Shown: one piece after another, positions 24,828 to 33,391 of the stretch | Layout: the number at the start of each line of letters is the position of its first letter | Position numbering within the stretch: position 1 is the stretch's first letter | Assembly (NCBI RefSeq): GCF_000786215.1 | Contig: NZ_JROG01000009.1 | Location: forward strand, 186,001-250,000 | Direction: 5' to 3' | Source: Sphingomonas sp. 35-24ZXX | GTDB taxonomy: Bacteria > Pseudomonadota > Alphaproteobacteria > Sphingomonadales > Sphingomonadaceae | Length of the DNA: 64,000 bases | Notes under the pieces: model-generated | Seen by the model: only the letters and a program-made list of their open reading frames with translations | Database searches by the model: none | What the model was told of the DNA's origin: nothing | Position numbers and translations under genes: made by a program

Positions 24828-26368
24828 GCGTCCACCGTGAAGGCGTTGACGCCATCGGCATGGCGGATGGTGACGGTGCGGCCGATGGGATCGTGCGCCG
24901 GATCGATCAGCGCGGCAAGGGCAGCCTCTTTGTCGGCATCCGCAGGGCGCGCGACGATGCGGCCCTTGTCCGTCCGCGCGATCACCACACCGCGCGCGGG
25001 CCGCCCCTTGGCATAGCCCACGGTATAGCTTTCGATCGTGCCGGTCGCATCCTCTTCCAGCCGCTCGGGCGTGCCTTGCGCATCGACCTCGGCCTGCATC
25101 GAGGCGTGATCGACCGGGGCCCAGCCCTCGGGTGCGGCGGTGCTGTAGATACCGACCGCCTCTTTCGACAGGAAACCGCCATTGGCGAGCACCAGGCCGA
25201 GCGCGCCGGGGTCGGCGCGCAAAGTCTGCGCCATCGCGGCGATGGCATGCATCGAGTAATTGTTGCCTGCACCGCCCGAGAAAGGCAGCCCGCCGGTGAG
25301 CGTGAGCGGCGTGGTGCGCGGATCGACGCCCAAGGCTTCGGCCGCCAGCAGCACCGCGACCGGAAAACAGCTGTAGATGTCGTAATGCGCGATGTCCGCC
25401 GGGGTCTTGCCTGCGCTGGCGAGCGCGCCTGCAAGCGATACCTCGATCGCACGCGAACGCGACAGGTCGGCGCGCAGGCTGACGGGCTTGTCCATCGCCT
25501 CGCCGCTGCCGTGCAAGAACACCCATTGCGATTGCGGCACGCCCATCGCTTCGGCCTGGGCCACGCTGGTGAGGATCAGCGCTGCACCCTGGTTCACCGC
25601 ATCCTGCGCGACGTGCCATTTGAGATAGGGGTCGGCGACAGGGTAGTTGCTGTCCGATGCCGTGCCCAGATACTGCGCGTCCATCGCCTTGGGGAATTGC
25701 GCATAGGGATTGGCTGCAGCAACCTCACTGAAACCGGCCCAGAGCTCGGACATGGCCGCCACATGCTCGGCGCGGCTGCGGCCCAGCCGCGCGCGCAAGG
25801 CGTGCTCGAACAGCGGGTAGGTGAGGATCGGCGCGCCGATGCCGTTCCTGAGCTCATGCCGGTCGAGCAGCATCGGCCCCAGTCCGCGATCTTCCATCTC
25901 GCCCTCGACCGCCTCGGTCCAGTCGATGGCCACGCCCTTGCGCGCGGCAGTCTTGGCCGCAGCAATGGCTTCCGAGCCCGAAAGCAGCACGCATCTGGCC
26001 TCGCCCGCGTGGATCGCAGCGGCAAACTCGTTGACCAGCGACTGCGGGCTCTGGCCGCCGACTATCGAATAGATCGCGCGCGATGGCTGAGCGCCGATCC
26101 GCCGGGCAAGGCCCAGAGGCGGCTTGTCGCACCCGCCGGTGCCTTCGGGCACCATGCCCGGCGCGCTGTCGGCGAAGTGGCGGACGACCGCGATCACGTC
26201 GATCGCGGCGCGCACGGCGTCGGTGGCCCCCGTATCGGCGAGCGCAGCCTCGCTGGCGCGCTGCATTAGTGATTGCGGGCTGGGCGCAGCGGCGGCATCG
26301 CTGCCGTCCCAATGATCGACCGCCTGACCGACGCCGATCAGCACCGGGGTGTTGGGGTCAAGGGTCAT
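24824..26368 (-). CDS. Thiolase-like protein (TLP1/SCP-x-like acetyl-CoA acetyltransferase homologue)
   Basis: 514 residues. The overall thiolase pattern is present ([11 protein letters not shown], then [60 protein letters not shown] and [15 protein letters not shown]), with a C-terminal extension ([20 protein letters not shown]) like the extra domain of mycobacterial thiolase-like protein 1. The position that normally holds the nucleophilic cysteine reads GGQSPQS, and the usual C-terminal CxG motif is absent. It therefore may bind CoA esters without classical thiolase chemistry. It overlaps and precedes a thioesterase gene. Confidence 0.8.
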   Translation of the reverse strand: MTLDPNTPVLIGVGQAVDHWDGSDAAAAPSPQSLMQRASEAALADTGATDAVRAAIDVIAVVRHFADSAPGMVPEGTGGCDKPPLGLARRIGAQPSRAIYSIVGGQSPQSLVNEFAAAIHAGEARCVLLSGSEAIAAAKTAARKGVAIDWTEAVEGEMEDRGLGPMLLDRHELRNGIGAPILTYPLFEHALRARLGRSRAEHVAAMSELWAGFSEVAAANPYAQFPKAMDAQYLGTASDSNYPVADPYLKWHVAQDAVNQGAALILTSVAQAEAMGVPQSQWVFLHGSGEAMDKPVSLRADLSRSRAIEVSLAGALASAGKTPADIAHYDIYSCFPVAVLLAAEALGVDPRTTPLTLTGGLPFSGGAGNNYSMHAIAAMAQTLRADPGALGLVLANGGFLSKEAVGIYSTAAPEGWAPVDHASMQAEVDAQGTPERLEEDATGTIESYTVGYAKGRPARGVVIARTDKGRIVARPADADKEAALAALIDPAHDPIGRTVTIRHADGVNAFTVDA

Positions 26369-26419
26369 GGCATTCTCTCCGTGTTTTTGTCTGTTGTCTT
26401 CGCGCGCGCCGAGGCGTTG

Positions 26420-27127
26420 TCAAAATCGTCCGTTGATCCTGATCGTCATCGCATCGCCCTGCTGGCGGAACCCGAGGGCGGAGAGCGCGGTACCCGCGCT
26501 GGCTGCCAGCCCGCCCAGGCGGAAATCGGCGGTATAGCGGCCGGTGCCGGCGATGCGGATGTCCATCTGCTCCAGCCCGGACTGGCCCTTCAACGGCACC
26601 AGAAGGTCGCTGCCGTCACAGCGCAAATTGCCGCTGAGCCCGCGCTGCAGCGTCAGGCCGAACAGGCTCTGTTCGATATTGACCCGCACCGCCCCCGAAG
26701 CCTGGACGCAGCGCTTGCCGGTGAACGCGATATCGACGCCGTCCAGGCTGATGCTGCGCAGCGGCAGCGGCGCGAACAGGTCGGCAGTGGCGATGTCGCC
26801 ATTGGCGCCGCGCATCGCAATGCTGTCGCCGCTGCTGGCGAGGTCAAAGGCGAGGGGCGGTTGCCCCGGCGCGTCGCTGGCGCGGGTCATCGCCAGCGCC
26901 CATTCGCCGCGCAGCAGGCCGCCGGGCGACAGGCCTGCATCCAGATCGCCCAGGCTCAGCCTGCCGATCCTCAGATCACGCACCGTGCCCGACCAGATGC
27001 TGCCTTCGATGCTGCGGGCGCTGACCCCGCGCTCGCCCAGGCCCGCCATGTCGAAAACGATGCGCAGCGGCAGCAGCACGATCAGCGCCACGACCAGCGC
27101 CAAGGCGATCAGCAGGCCCCGCTTCAC
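26420..27127 (-). CDS. gspN: Type II secretion system protein N (GspN)
   Basis: 235 residues. A single N-terminal transmembrane helix (LLIALALVVALIVLLPLRIV) is followed by the GspN periplasmic domain with GVSARSIEGSIWSGTVRDLR, GLLRGEWALAM and the long beta-rich part ending GFRQQGDAMTIRINGRF. GspN is an inner-membrane accessory subunit of the type II secretion machine. The order on the minus strand is gspL-gspM-gspN, with gspM 22 bp upstream. Confidence 0.88.
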   Translation of the reverse strand: MKRGLLIALALVVALIVLLPLRIVFDMAGLGERGVSARSIEGSIWSGTVRDLRIGRLSLGDLDAGLSPGGLLRGEWALAMTRASDAPGQPPLAFDLASSGDSIAMRGANGDIATADLFAPLPLRSISLDGVDIAFTGKRCVQASGAVRVNIEQSLFGLTLQRGLSGNLRCDGSDLLVPLKGQSGLEQMDIRIAGTGRYTADFRLGGLAASAGTALSALGFRQQGDAMTIRINGRF

Positions 27128-27149
27128 GCGGCAACTCCGACCGGGAGGA

Positions 27150-27629
27150 TCATCCGCCGACCTTGATCAGCCGCGCGGAGACCGAAACGGTGCCATTGTC
27201 CATCCGCCGGATGACCAGGGTTTCCGGGACGACGCCGCGGCGTTCGAGATCGGCAATCCAGCCGAGGAACGCGGTCGAGCGCGCCGATCCGATCGCGATT
27301 TCCGCGCGGCCTGGTCCCTGCGCCGTGTTGCTGTCGAGCGTGAAGCCGCGTTCGGCCGCCTCGCTGGCGAGCAGCAGATCGAGTGCGGCGATCGCCGCTG
27401 CGGGCCGCCGGTCTGCCGGCATCGACAGCGCCTGCGCCTTGGCCTCGATCCGCCCGGACTGCATCGTCGCCTCATAGAAGCTGCGCTTGGCATCGGTCGC
27501 CAGATCGTAGATCGGCCGGTAGATCAGGAAAAAGGCGATCACGCCAGCTGCCAGCGCGCCGGCAACGCCGACGAGAATCTGCTCGCGGCGCGACAGCGCG
27601 ATGAACCAGTTCTTTGCCGCCTCGGTCAT
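27150..27629 (-). CDS. gspM: Type II secretion system protein M (GspM)
   Basis: 159 residues. It begins with a short cytoplasmic part (WFIALSRREQILVGV), one membrane helix (GALAAGVIAFFLIYRPIYDL) and a periplasmic ferredoxin-like domain (AALDLLLASEAAERGFTLDS and FLGWIADLERRGVVPETLVI). This layout is that of GspM, the partner of GspL in the inner-membrane platform. Its start overlaps the gspL stop by 4 bp. Confidence 0.88.
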   Translation of the reverse strand: MTEAAKNWFIALSRREQILVGVAGALAAGVIAFFLIYRPIYDLATDAKRSFYEATMQSGRIEAKAQALSMPADRRPAAAIAALDLLLASEAAERGFTLDSNTAQGPGRAEIAIGSARSTAFLGWIADLERRGVVPETLVIRRMDNGTVSVSARLIKVGG

Positions 27630-28729
27630 GGCGCCAGCACCGTGATGTCGGCGACCGCCTGGCCAGTCGCATCGCTGCGGTTGGCGGCGGTGACCTTGTA
27701 GCCATTGTTCTGCAGCGCGATGAGCACGGTATTCAGGTCCTCGACGCGGGGCGCCGCGATCATCGCGGCGATGATGCCGCCGGGGCGATAGTCCGCCTGG
27801 CGGATGACGACCCCGGGTACCGGCTGGATGGCAGACAGCAGGCCGGCAAGCGGCACGCTGGCGACCATGTTTCCGGCCCCCCGCGCGGCGAGCCTGGCAT
27901 CAATCTGCTGCTCGGCCTGCGCCGCATCGGTGGCACCGGGCACCAGCCTCTGCGCGCTGGCGAGCGCGCGCCGTTCAGCAAGATCCGCGCCCAGATAATG
28001 CTTGCCGATTTCGGCCAGCGGGACCGCCAGGCTGACCAGCGCCAGGGCGCCCAGCAACCAGGCAAGCGTCCGCCCCTGACCTGCGCCCAGCGCGAACAGC
28101 GGCGTGCGCCGGGCGAAATCGCCCTGACGCAGGTTGAGCGGCGGATCGGCCAGTGCTGCCACCAGGGCCGCGTCGCGCCTGTCCTGATCGAGCGCGACCG
28201 GAGCCTCGCCAGCCAGCAGCAGCGCGCCGAGCGCCTCGTCGGGCGGCAGCACCAGATCGCCCAGCCTGTCGGCTCCCAGGTCGCCGAAGGTGGCGCTCAC
28301 TGGCTGGTCGCTTTCGGGCAGCAACAGGCCCACAGGGACGATGATATCCGGGTCCAGCCCGCGCAGCGCCAGTTCGGCGAGGTGATCGGCGAGAGTTGCG
28401 CGCGCGATCGTGGCGCAACGGACGCGCATGCCGGCCTCGGTTCGGCCCAGTGCACGGACCGCGACGAACAGATCACCGCCGATGCTGAGGTCCGCGGCCC
28501 GGTAACGCGCGGCAGCCTCAGCCTGCGCAGCGCTCATATCGCCCATGTCGAGCGTGCGAATGACGGTATCGGCGGCGGGAACGAGCGCGATGACGGGCGC
28601 ATCGCCAGCGCGGGCGGGCGGAGAGACATCCTGCCCGCGCGCGACGACATGACTGTCCTCGACATGCCACCAATGCAACACCGCATCGGCAGACACGGGA
28701 CAGGCAACGATCAGGCCATGCAGTGCCAT
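27626..28729 (-). CDS. gspL: Type II secretion system protein L (GspL)
   Basis: 367 residues. The N-terminal cytoplasmic actin-like domain (VIALVPAADTVIRTLDMG, then AAQAEAAARYRAADLSIGGD) binds the GspE ATPase in known systems. A membrane helix (TLAWLLGALALVSLAVPLAE) is followed by a periplasmic ferredoxin-like domain (LNTVLIALQNNGYKVTAA). It is the first gene of a three-gene L-M-N set. No gspC to gspK gene lies on either side, so the rest of the machine must be encoded elsewhere. Confidence 0.88.
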   Translation of the reverse strand: MALHGLIVACPVSADAVLHWWHVEDSHVVARGQDVSPPARAGDAPVIALVPAADTVIRTLDMGDMSAAQAEAAARYRAADLSIGGDLFVAVRALGRTEAGMRVRCATIARATLADHLAELALRGLDPDIIVPVGLLLPESDQPVSATFGDLGADRLGDLVLPPDEALGALLLAGEAPVALDQDRRDAALVAALADPPLNLRQGDFARRTPLFALGAGQGRTLAWLLGALALVSLAVPLAEIGKHYLGADLAERRALASAQRLVPGATDAAQAEQQIDARLAARGAGNMVASVPLAGLLSAIQPVPGVVIRQADYRPGGIIAAMIAAPRVEDLNTVLIALQNNGYKVTAANRSDATGQAVADITVLAP

Positions 28730-28822
28730 GGGTCAGGCAGTCCGGGAGGGGAGCTGCTGGAAGCGGGTCGAAGACAAGATCGCAAAACCCCCGAACGGCG
28801 ACAGAATCGAATGGATATTGCC

Positions 28823-29332
28823 CTAGACAATCGGCTGGGCCAAGTCACGGTCCCTTTGACCGTCGGACGCGTTTTGCAGTGCGATGTCGTTCTGCTCGGC
28901 TGCCAGCCGCTCGCGCTCGGCAGCTTCGGCCTGTTCGGCTGCCAGAGCCTCGCGGCGGCGCGGATTGAGGATCGCGAACGAGGCCACCAGCAGCACTACC
29001 GCAATCGCCTCGATAATCATCGACTGGGCGATGTTGGCGGTCAGCGGGTCGCTCATCAGGCCGAATGCGCGCCCGGTGAAGGCGAGCGCCACCATCGCGG
29101 CCGCACCCAGCAACCATTCGCGGCGGCCGGGCAGCAGACCGACGAGTGCTGCAAGCCCGCCGCTGATGAAGAAGCCGCCCATGTCCGCGCGGATGGCGCT
29201 GAGCCCCGTCGCGCGCTGGCGGCCCAGCTCGAACTGGGAGATGATCGATTGCGGATCGAGCATCGCACGCACGCCGATGATGATGAACAACGTGGCAAAT
29301 CCGGCGACGAGCAGGCGAATGACCCAGGTCAT
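28823..29332 (-). CDS. DUF4345-like four-helix membrane protein
   Basis: 169 residues with four hydrophobic segments. The blocks GVRAMLDPQS, IRADMGGFFISGGLAALVGL and TGRAFGLMSDP match the DUF4345 type of small membrane proteins. The C-terminal 45 residues are charged and Ala/Glu-rich, likely a cytoplasmic helix (RRREALAAEQAEAAERERLA). Function unknown. It is divergent from the SDR-led operon. Confidence 0.72.
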   Translation of the reverse strand: MTWVIRLLVAGFATLFIIIGVRAMLDPQSIISQFELGRQRATGLSAIRADMGGFFISGGLAALVGLLPGRREWLLGAAAMVALAFTGRAFGLMSDPLTANIAQSMIIEAIAVVLLVASFAILNPRRREALAAEQAEAAERERLAAEQNDIALQNASDGQRDRDLAQPIV

Positions 29333-29578
29333 GGCGGTCGATCCTTTCCCAAGAGGCTGTTGCGAGCCGTGTTATGGTGGTGTGCTGGGGTTGTCCAGCA
29401 TGGCCGGGATACGGGGGACGGGCGGTTTCGATCCGCAACGGCCTGTAAAGAGCCGTAACGTGCTCAGAGGACCGTCGCTGCCGGGCTGTCATTTTTGCTG
29501 GTTACCGCATGTCGGCCTTTCCGATAGCGTGGCCTGCGACATCAAACAGGCGCAACAGCGCGGGCAAGGAGAGCGGCG

Positions 29579-30343
29579 ATGGATCTGGGTCTGGCAGGCA
29601 AGAAGGTCATCATGAACGGCGGCGCGCACGGGCTCGGCCTCGCATCGCTGCGCCACTTCGCGACCGAAGGCGCGGACGTCGCCTTCCTGTCGCGCGATCC
29701 GGTCAAGGTCGAGGCGGCGGTCGCGGCCATCGATGCCTGCGGCCCCGGCAAGGTGCACGGCACCGCGATCGACATCACCGGCGATGCGGAAGGCTACAAG
29801 GCCTGGCTCCACGACTGTCTCGAGGCGCTGGGCGGCTGCGACATCTTCGTCCACACCGCCAGCGCATCGGGCCAGGGCGCGACCGGTGACTGGCAGCGCT
29901 GTCTCGACATGGACATCATGAACGCGGTGCACGGCGTCGAGGTGCTGACCCCGGCGCTGACCGAATCGGGCACCGGATCGATCATCTTCATGTCATCGAC
30001 CGCCGCGCTGGAAACCTTCGTCGCGCCGCAGGCGTTCAACGCGCTCAAGGCCGCGCTGATCACTTATGGATCGCAGCTGAGCCAGGCGCTCGCGGGCCAG
30101 GGCATCCGCGTCAACTGCATCTCGCCGGGTGCGATCGAATATCCCGGCGGCAACTGGGAGATGATCAAGGGCGTGGTCCCCGCGCTGTACGAAGGCACGC
30201 TGGCCAAGATGCCGATGGGTCGCTTCGGCGAGCCCGAAGAGGTGGCCAAGGCAATTGTCTTCGTCGCCAGCCCGGCATGCCCGTATATGACCGGGGCGAA
30301 TGTCGTCATCGATGGCGGCTTCACCCAGCGTGTCCAGTTCTGA
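29579..30343 (+). CDS. SDR-family protein with catalytic Tyr replaced by Phe
   Basis: 254 residues. It is a classical short-chain dehydrogenase/reductase by fold: cofactor turn NGGAHGLGLASLRHF (near residue 13), HTASASGQG in place of NNAG, serine in FMSSTAALE, C-terminal VNCISPGAIEYPGGNW and MTGANVVIDGGF. The active-site YxxxK, however, reads FNALK, with Phe (TTC) 13 residues after the catalytic Ser. It is the first gene of a tight operon: the GST gene starts 16 bp later, and E1-alpha, E1-beta and a lipoyl protein follow. Shine-Dalgarno AAGGAGAG lies upstream. Whether it reduces a substrate or only binds one is open. Confidence 0.9.
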   Translation: MDLGLAGKKVIMNGGAHGLGLASLRHFATEGADVAFLSRDPVKVEAAVAAIDACGPGKVHGTAIDITGDAEGYKAWLHDCLEALGGCDIFVHTASASGQGATGDWQRCLDMDIMNAVHGVEVLTPALTESGTGSIIFMSSTAALETFVAPQAFNALKAALITYGSQLSQALAGQGIRVNCISPGAIEYPGGNWEMIKGVVPALYEGTLAKMPMGRFGEPEEVAKAIVFVASPACPYMTGANVVIDGGFTQRVQF

Positions 30344-30359
30344 TCCGGAGTTTGTTCCC

Positions 30360-30998
30360 ATGAAGCTTTACCAATCGATCGGCCCCAATCCGAGGGTCGT
30401 GCTGATGTTCCTGGAAGAGAAGGGCGCCGTCATCGACCGCGCCTTTGTCGACATCATGAAAGGGGAAAACCGTGGCCCCGATTTCCTCGCCAAGAACCCC
30501 TTCGGACAGCTGCCGCTGCTCGAGATGGACGATGGCACCTATCTGTCGGAAAGCACCGCGATCTGCGGTTACATCGAAGAGAAGTTCCCGACGCCCGCAC
30601 TGATCGGCAGCACCGCCGAAGAGCGCGCGGTGACCCAAATGCTGGTGCGCCGCCTCGATTATGACGTCGTTGCGCCCATGACCACCGCGTTCCGGGGGTC
30701 CGAAGGCCTGCCGATGTTCCAGAACCGCCTGCGCTGCCTGCCCGAGGCCGCCGATGGCCTCAAGGCCTGTGCACGCGATGGTCTCGCCGCGTTCGACGCG
30801 CTGCTGGCGGGCAAGACCTGGCTGGCGGGCGACCGGTTCACGCTGGCGGACATCATGCTCTACTGCCTTACCGAGTTCGGCAACCGGGTCGGCCAGCCAA
30901 CGCCCGATGATCTGTCCAATATCAAGGCCTGGTCTGAGCGCGTTGCCGCCCGGCCCAGCGCGGCTGCCAGCCTGAACGAAAAGACGGGGATCGCCTGA
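30360..30998 (+). CDS. Glutathione S-transferase family protein
   Basis: 212 residues from the ATG at 30360 (GGAG 10 nt upstream). The thioredoxin-like N-domain has YQSIGPNPRVVLMFLEEKG, the cis-Pro block FGQLPLLEMDDG and ESTAICGYIEEK (GSH-binding Glu-Ser). The C-domain contains WLAGDRFTLADIMLYC, the family's capping motif. The first Ser/Tyr (YQSIGPN) is the likely thiol-activating residue. It is the second gene of the SDR-E1-lipoyl operon, with only 2 bp to the E1-alpha start. Sphingomonad GSTs often act in catabolism of aromatic or halogenated compounds. Confidence 0.92.
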   Translation: MKLYQSIGPNPRVVLMFLEEKGAVIDRAFVDIMKGENRGPDFLAKNPFGQLPLLEMDDGTYLSESTAICGYIEEKFPTPALIGSTAEERAVTQMLVRRLDYDVVAPMTTAFRGSEGLPMFQNRLRCLPEAADGLKACARDGLAAFDALLAGKTWLAGDRFTLADIMLYCLTEFGNRVGQPTPDDLSNIKAWSERVAARPSAAASLNEKTGIA

Positions 30999-31000
30999 CC

Positions 31001-31984
31001 ATGACCGCCATCACGCCGATCGATCGCGAAAAACTGCTCGATATCTACACGCGCACGATGAAGGTGGCGCGCTTCGACGAGAAGATGCGCTCGCTGCTGA
31101 TGAGCGGCAAGCTGGCCACCATCTATTACACGATGCGCGGGCAGGAATTGGTGACATCGGCGATGATGGCGGCACTCAATCAGGACGACTATCTCGTCAC
31201 CACCTATCGCGGACAGCATGACCAGATCGCCAAGGGGGTTCCGCTCGACCTTCTGATCGCCGAGATTGCTGGCCGCGCCACCGGCACGTGCAAGGGCAAG
31301 GGCGGGTCGATGCACATCACCCATCCGGCCACCGGGGTGATGGTCACCACCGGCGTGGTCGGCTCCGGCCTGCCGATCGCCAATGGCCTGGCGCTGTCCA
31401 GCCAGAACAGGAAGGACGGCAAGGTCACCGTCACCTGCTTCGGCGATGGCGCGACCAATATCGGCGCGTTTCACGAGGCGATGAACATGGCGCAGCTCTA
31501 CAAGCTGCCGGTGATCTTCTTCTGCCAGAACAACCGCTATGGCGAGCACACTGCCTTTGCCGACCACACCAAGGTCGACAGCATCGTCACCCGCGCCGCC
31601 GCCTACGGGATGAAGGGCGTGAAGGTCGACGGCAACGATGCGCTGGCGATGTACGCCGCGGCGAAAGAGGCGGTCGATCGCGCCCGCGCCGGCGACGGCC
31701 CGACGCTGATCGAGGCGATGTGCTACCGGATGATGGGGCATTTCTTCGGCGCGGACTTCTCGTACATGCCGCCCGAACATATCGAGGAAATGAAGGCGGA
31801 AGACCCGCTGCCCAAGCTTAACGCGCTGATGCTCGAGCACCAGTTCCCGCAAGACCAGCTCGACGCGATCGTCGCCGGGCTCGAGGCGGAGCTGGAAGCG
31901 GCGGTCGAGTTCGCCTTCGCCAGCGCCTATCCGGACGCCGACGAAATCCGCAAGGACGTATTCGAAGAGGAGATCGCGGCATGA
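31001..31984 (+). CDS. 2-oxoacid dehydrogenase-type E1 component, alpha subunit
   Basis: 327 residues. The thiamine-diphosphate motif is GDGATNIGAFHEAMNMAQLY (from residue 148) ending in NN of FFCQNNRYGEHT. KGKGGSMHIT and GSGLPIANGLAL are typical of the pyruvate, acetoin and branched-chain E1-alpha group; length and the short C-terminus are closest to acetoin dehydrogenase AcoA. It should decarboxylate a 2-oxoacid or cleave an acyloin and pass the acyl group to lipoamide. The stop overlaps the E1-beta start (ATGA). Confidence 0.92.
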   Translation: MTAITPIDREKLLDIYTRTMKVARFDEKMRSLLMSGKLATIYYTMRGQELVTSAMMAALNQDDYLVTTYRGQHDQIAKGVPLDLLIAEIAGRATGTCKGKGGSMHITHPATGVMVTTGVVGSGLPIANGLALSSQNRKDGKVTVTCFGDGATNIGAFHEAMNMAQLYKLPVIFFCQNNRYGEHTAFADHTKVDSIVTRAAAYGMKGVKVDGNDALAMYAAAKEAVDRARAGDGPTLIEAMCYRMMGHFFGADFSYMPPEHIEEMKAEDPLPKLNALMLEHQFPQDQLDAIVAGLEAELEAAVEFAFASAYPDADEIRKDVFEEEIAA

Positions 31985-33018
31985 GCGATGCAGCCACGCT
32001 GGACGCCAAGGCGGAAAAGAAGGCCAAGGTGAAGCAGATCACCATGGTGCAGGCGCTGAACGCCGCGCTCGACGAGGCGATGGCCGCCGACGAGGGCGTC
32101 ATCCTGCTCGGCGAGGATGTCGGCGCCAAGCAAGGCGGCGGCGTGTTCAAGGTTTCGTCCGGGCTCAGCGAGAAATATGGCGACCACCGCATCCGCGCAA
32201 CGCCGATTTCGGAGCAGGCGATCATGGGCGCATGCGTCGGCGCGGCGCTGGCGGGGATGCGCCCGATCGCCGAGATCATGCTGATGAACTTCGTCACCGT
32301 GGCGATGGACCAGATCGTCAACCATGCGGCGAAACTGCGATTCATGTCCGGCGGGCAGACCAATGTGCCGATGGTCATCCGCACCACCACCGGCGTCGGC
32401 GTCGGTTTTGGCGGCCAGCATTCGGACATGCTCGAAGCCTGGTTTGCGCATGTGCCGGGGCTGAAGATCGTCACGCCGTCGAACGCCGCCGATGCCAAGG
32501 GGCTGATGCGCAGCGCGATCGAGTGCAACGATCCGGTGATCTTCATCGAGAACATCCTTTGCTACGGCCTCAAGTCCGACGACCCCGGCACCGACTACCG
32601 CGTGCCCTTGGGCAAGGCGGCGGTGGCGCGCGAGGGCTCTGACGTCTCGCTGATCACCTATGGCCGCACCGTGCTCGATGCGCTCGAGGTGGCCGAAACG
32701 CTGGCCGGCGAAGGCGTATCTGTCGAGGTGATCGATCTGCGCACCATCGCGCCGTACGATGAGGCGACCGTCACCGCATCGGTGCGCAAGACCGGCCGCG
32801 CAGTGGTGCTGCACGAAGCGGTACGCAGCTATGGCACCGGCGCGGAAATCGCCTCGCGGCTGAATGAGGCGCTGTTCAACGAGCTGAAAGCCCCGGTGCA
32901 GCGCATCGGCGGCGCATTCTCCGCGGTGCCGATGGCCAGCGTGCTCGAACAGGCCTGGATCCCCAAGAAGGAAGAGATCGCCGACGCGATCCGCACGACG
33001 ATGGAATGGAAGCGCTGA
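31981..33018 (+). CDS. 2-oxoacid dehydrogenase-type E1 component, beta subunit
   Basis: 345 residues. Transketolase-like Pyr domain: ITMVQALNAALDEAMAADEG, LLGEDVG and TPISEQAIMGACVGAALAGM. The C-terminal domain has VEVIDLRTIAPYDEATVTAS and VVLHEAVRSYGTGAEIA, as in AcoB/PdhB. The first 20 residues are an Ala/Lys-rich extension. It pairs with the alpha subunit upstream, and its stop shares one base with the start of the lipoyl-domain gene. Confidence 0.92.
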   Translation: MSDAATLDAKAEKKAKVKQITMVQALNAALDEAMAADEGVILLGEDVGAKQGGGVFKVSSGLSEKYGDHRIRATPISEQAIMGACVGAALAGMRPIAEIMLMNFVTVAMDQIVNHAAKLRFMSGGQTNVPMVIRTTTGVGVGFGGQHSDMLEAWFAHVPGLKIVTPSNAADAKGLMRSAIECNDPVIFIENILCYGLKSDDPGTDYRVPLGKAAVAREGSDVSLITYGRTVLDALEVAETLAGEGVSVEVIDLRTIAPYDEATVTASVRKTGRAVVLHEAVRSYGTGAEIASRLNEALFNELKAPVQRIGGAFSAVPMASVLEQAWIPKKEEIADAIRTTMEWKR

Positions 33019-33248
33019 TGGCGGCAGAAATCCGCATCCCCAAGCTCGGCATGAGCGTCACCGAAGTCACTCTGGTCGAATGGATGTTCGGCGATGGGGA
33101 GACGGTGGAAAAGGGCGACGTGCTCTACACCGTCGAGACCGACAAGAGCACCACCGAAATCGAGGCGCAGGATTCCGGCGTATTGCGCGTCACCGGCGAG
33201 GAAGGCGAGGCCTACAAGATCGGCGATGTGATCGGGACGATCGGCTAG
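33018..33248 (+). CDS. Free-standing lipoyl-domain carrier protein
   Basis: 76 residues from the ATG at 33018, which overlaps the E1-beta stop (TGATG). The whole protein is a single biotinyl/lipoyl domain: AAEIRIPKLGMSVTEVTLVE, then the hairpin VETDKSTTEIEA with Lys43 as the lipoylation site, ending GDVIGTIG. In ordinary E2 subunits this domain is followed by a peripheral-binding and a catalytic acyltransferase domain; here the gene simply stops, and the next 140 bp hold no continuation. It may therefore act as a mobile acyl carrier that hands the group to an enzyme encoded elsewhere. Confidence 0.9.
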   Translation: MAAEIRIPKLGMSVTEVTLVEWMFGDGETVEKGDVLYTVETDKSTTEIEAQDSGVLRVTGEEGEAYKIGDVIGTIG

Positions 33249-33391
33249 GGGTGCCGAGCCACATAGCTCCGCGCAAGCATGTGGCGAATTGTTCGAGGCC
33301 GATCGGACACCCAGGTCGCTCGTCGGGTATCCGCGCTATGGCAAAAATAGCTGCCGTTCCGCAAACGACCCCACTTCGGACATCGGCCAAT

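Noticed and set aside
27614-29458. 614-codon plus-strand frame opposite gspL and neighbours
   Set aside because: It spans several minus-strand genes with clear families and encodes an Arg/Gln/Asp-rich product without motifs.
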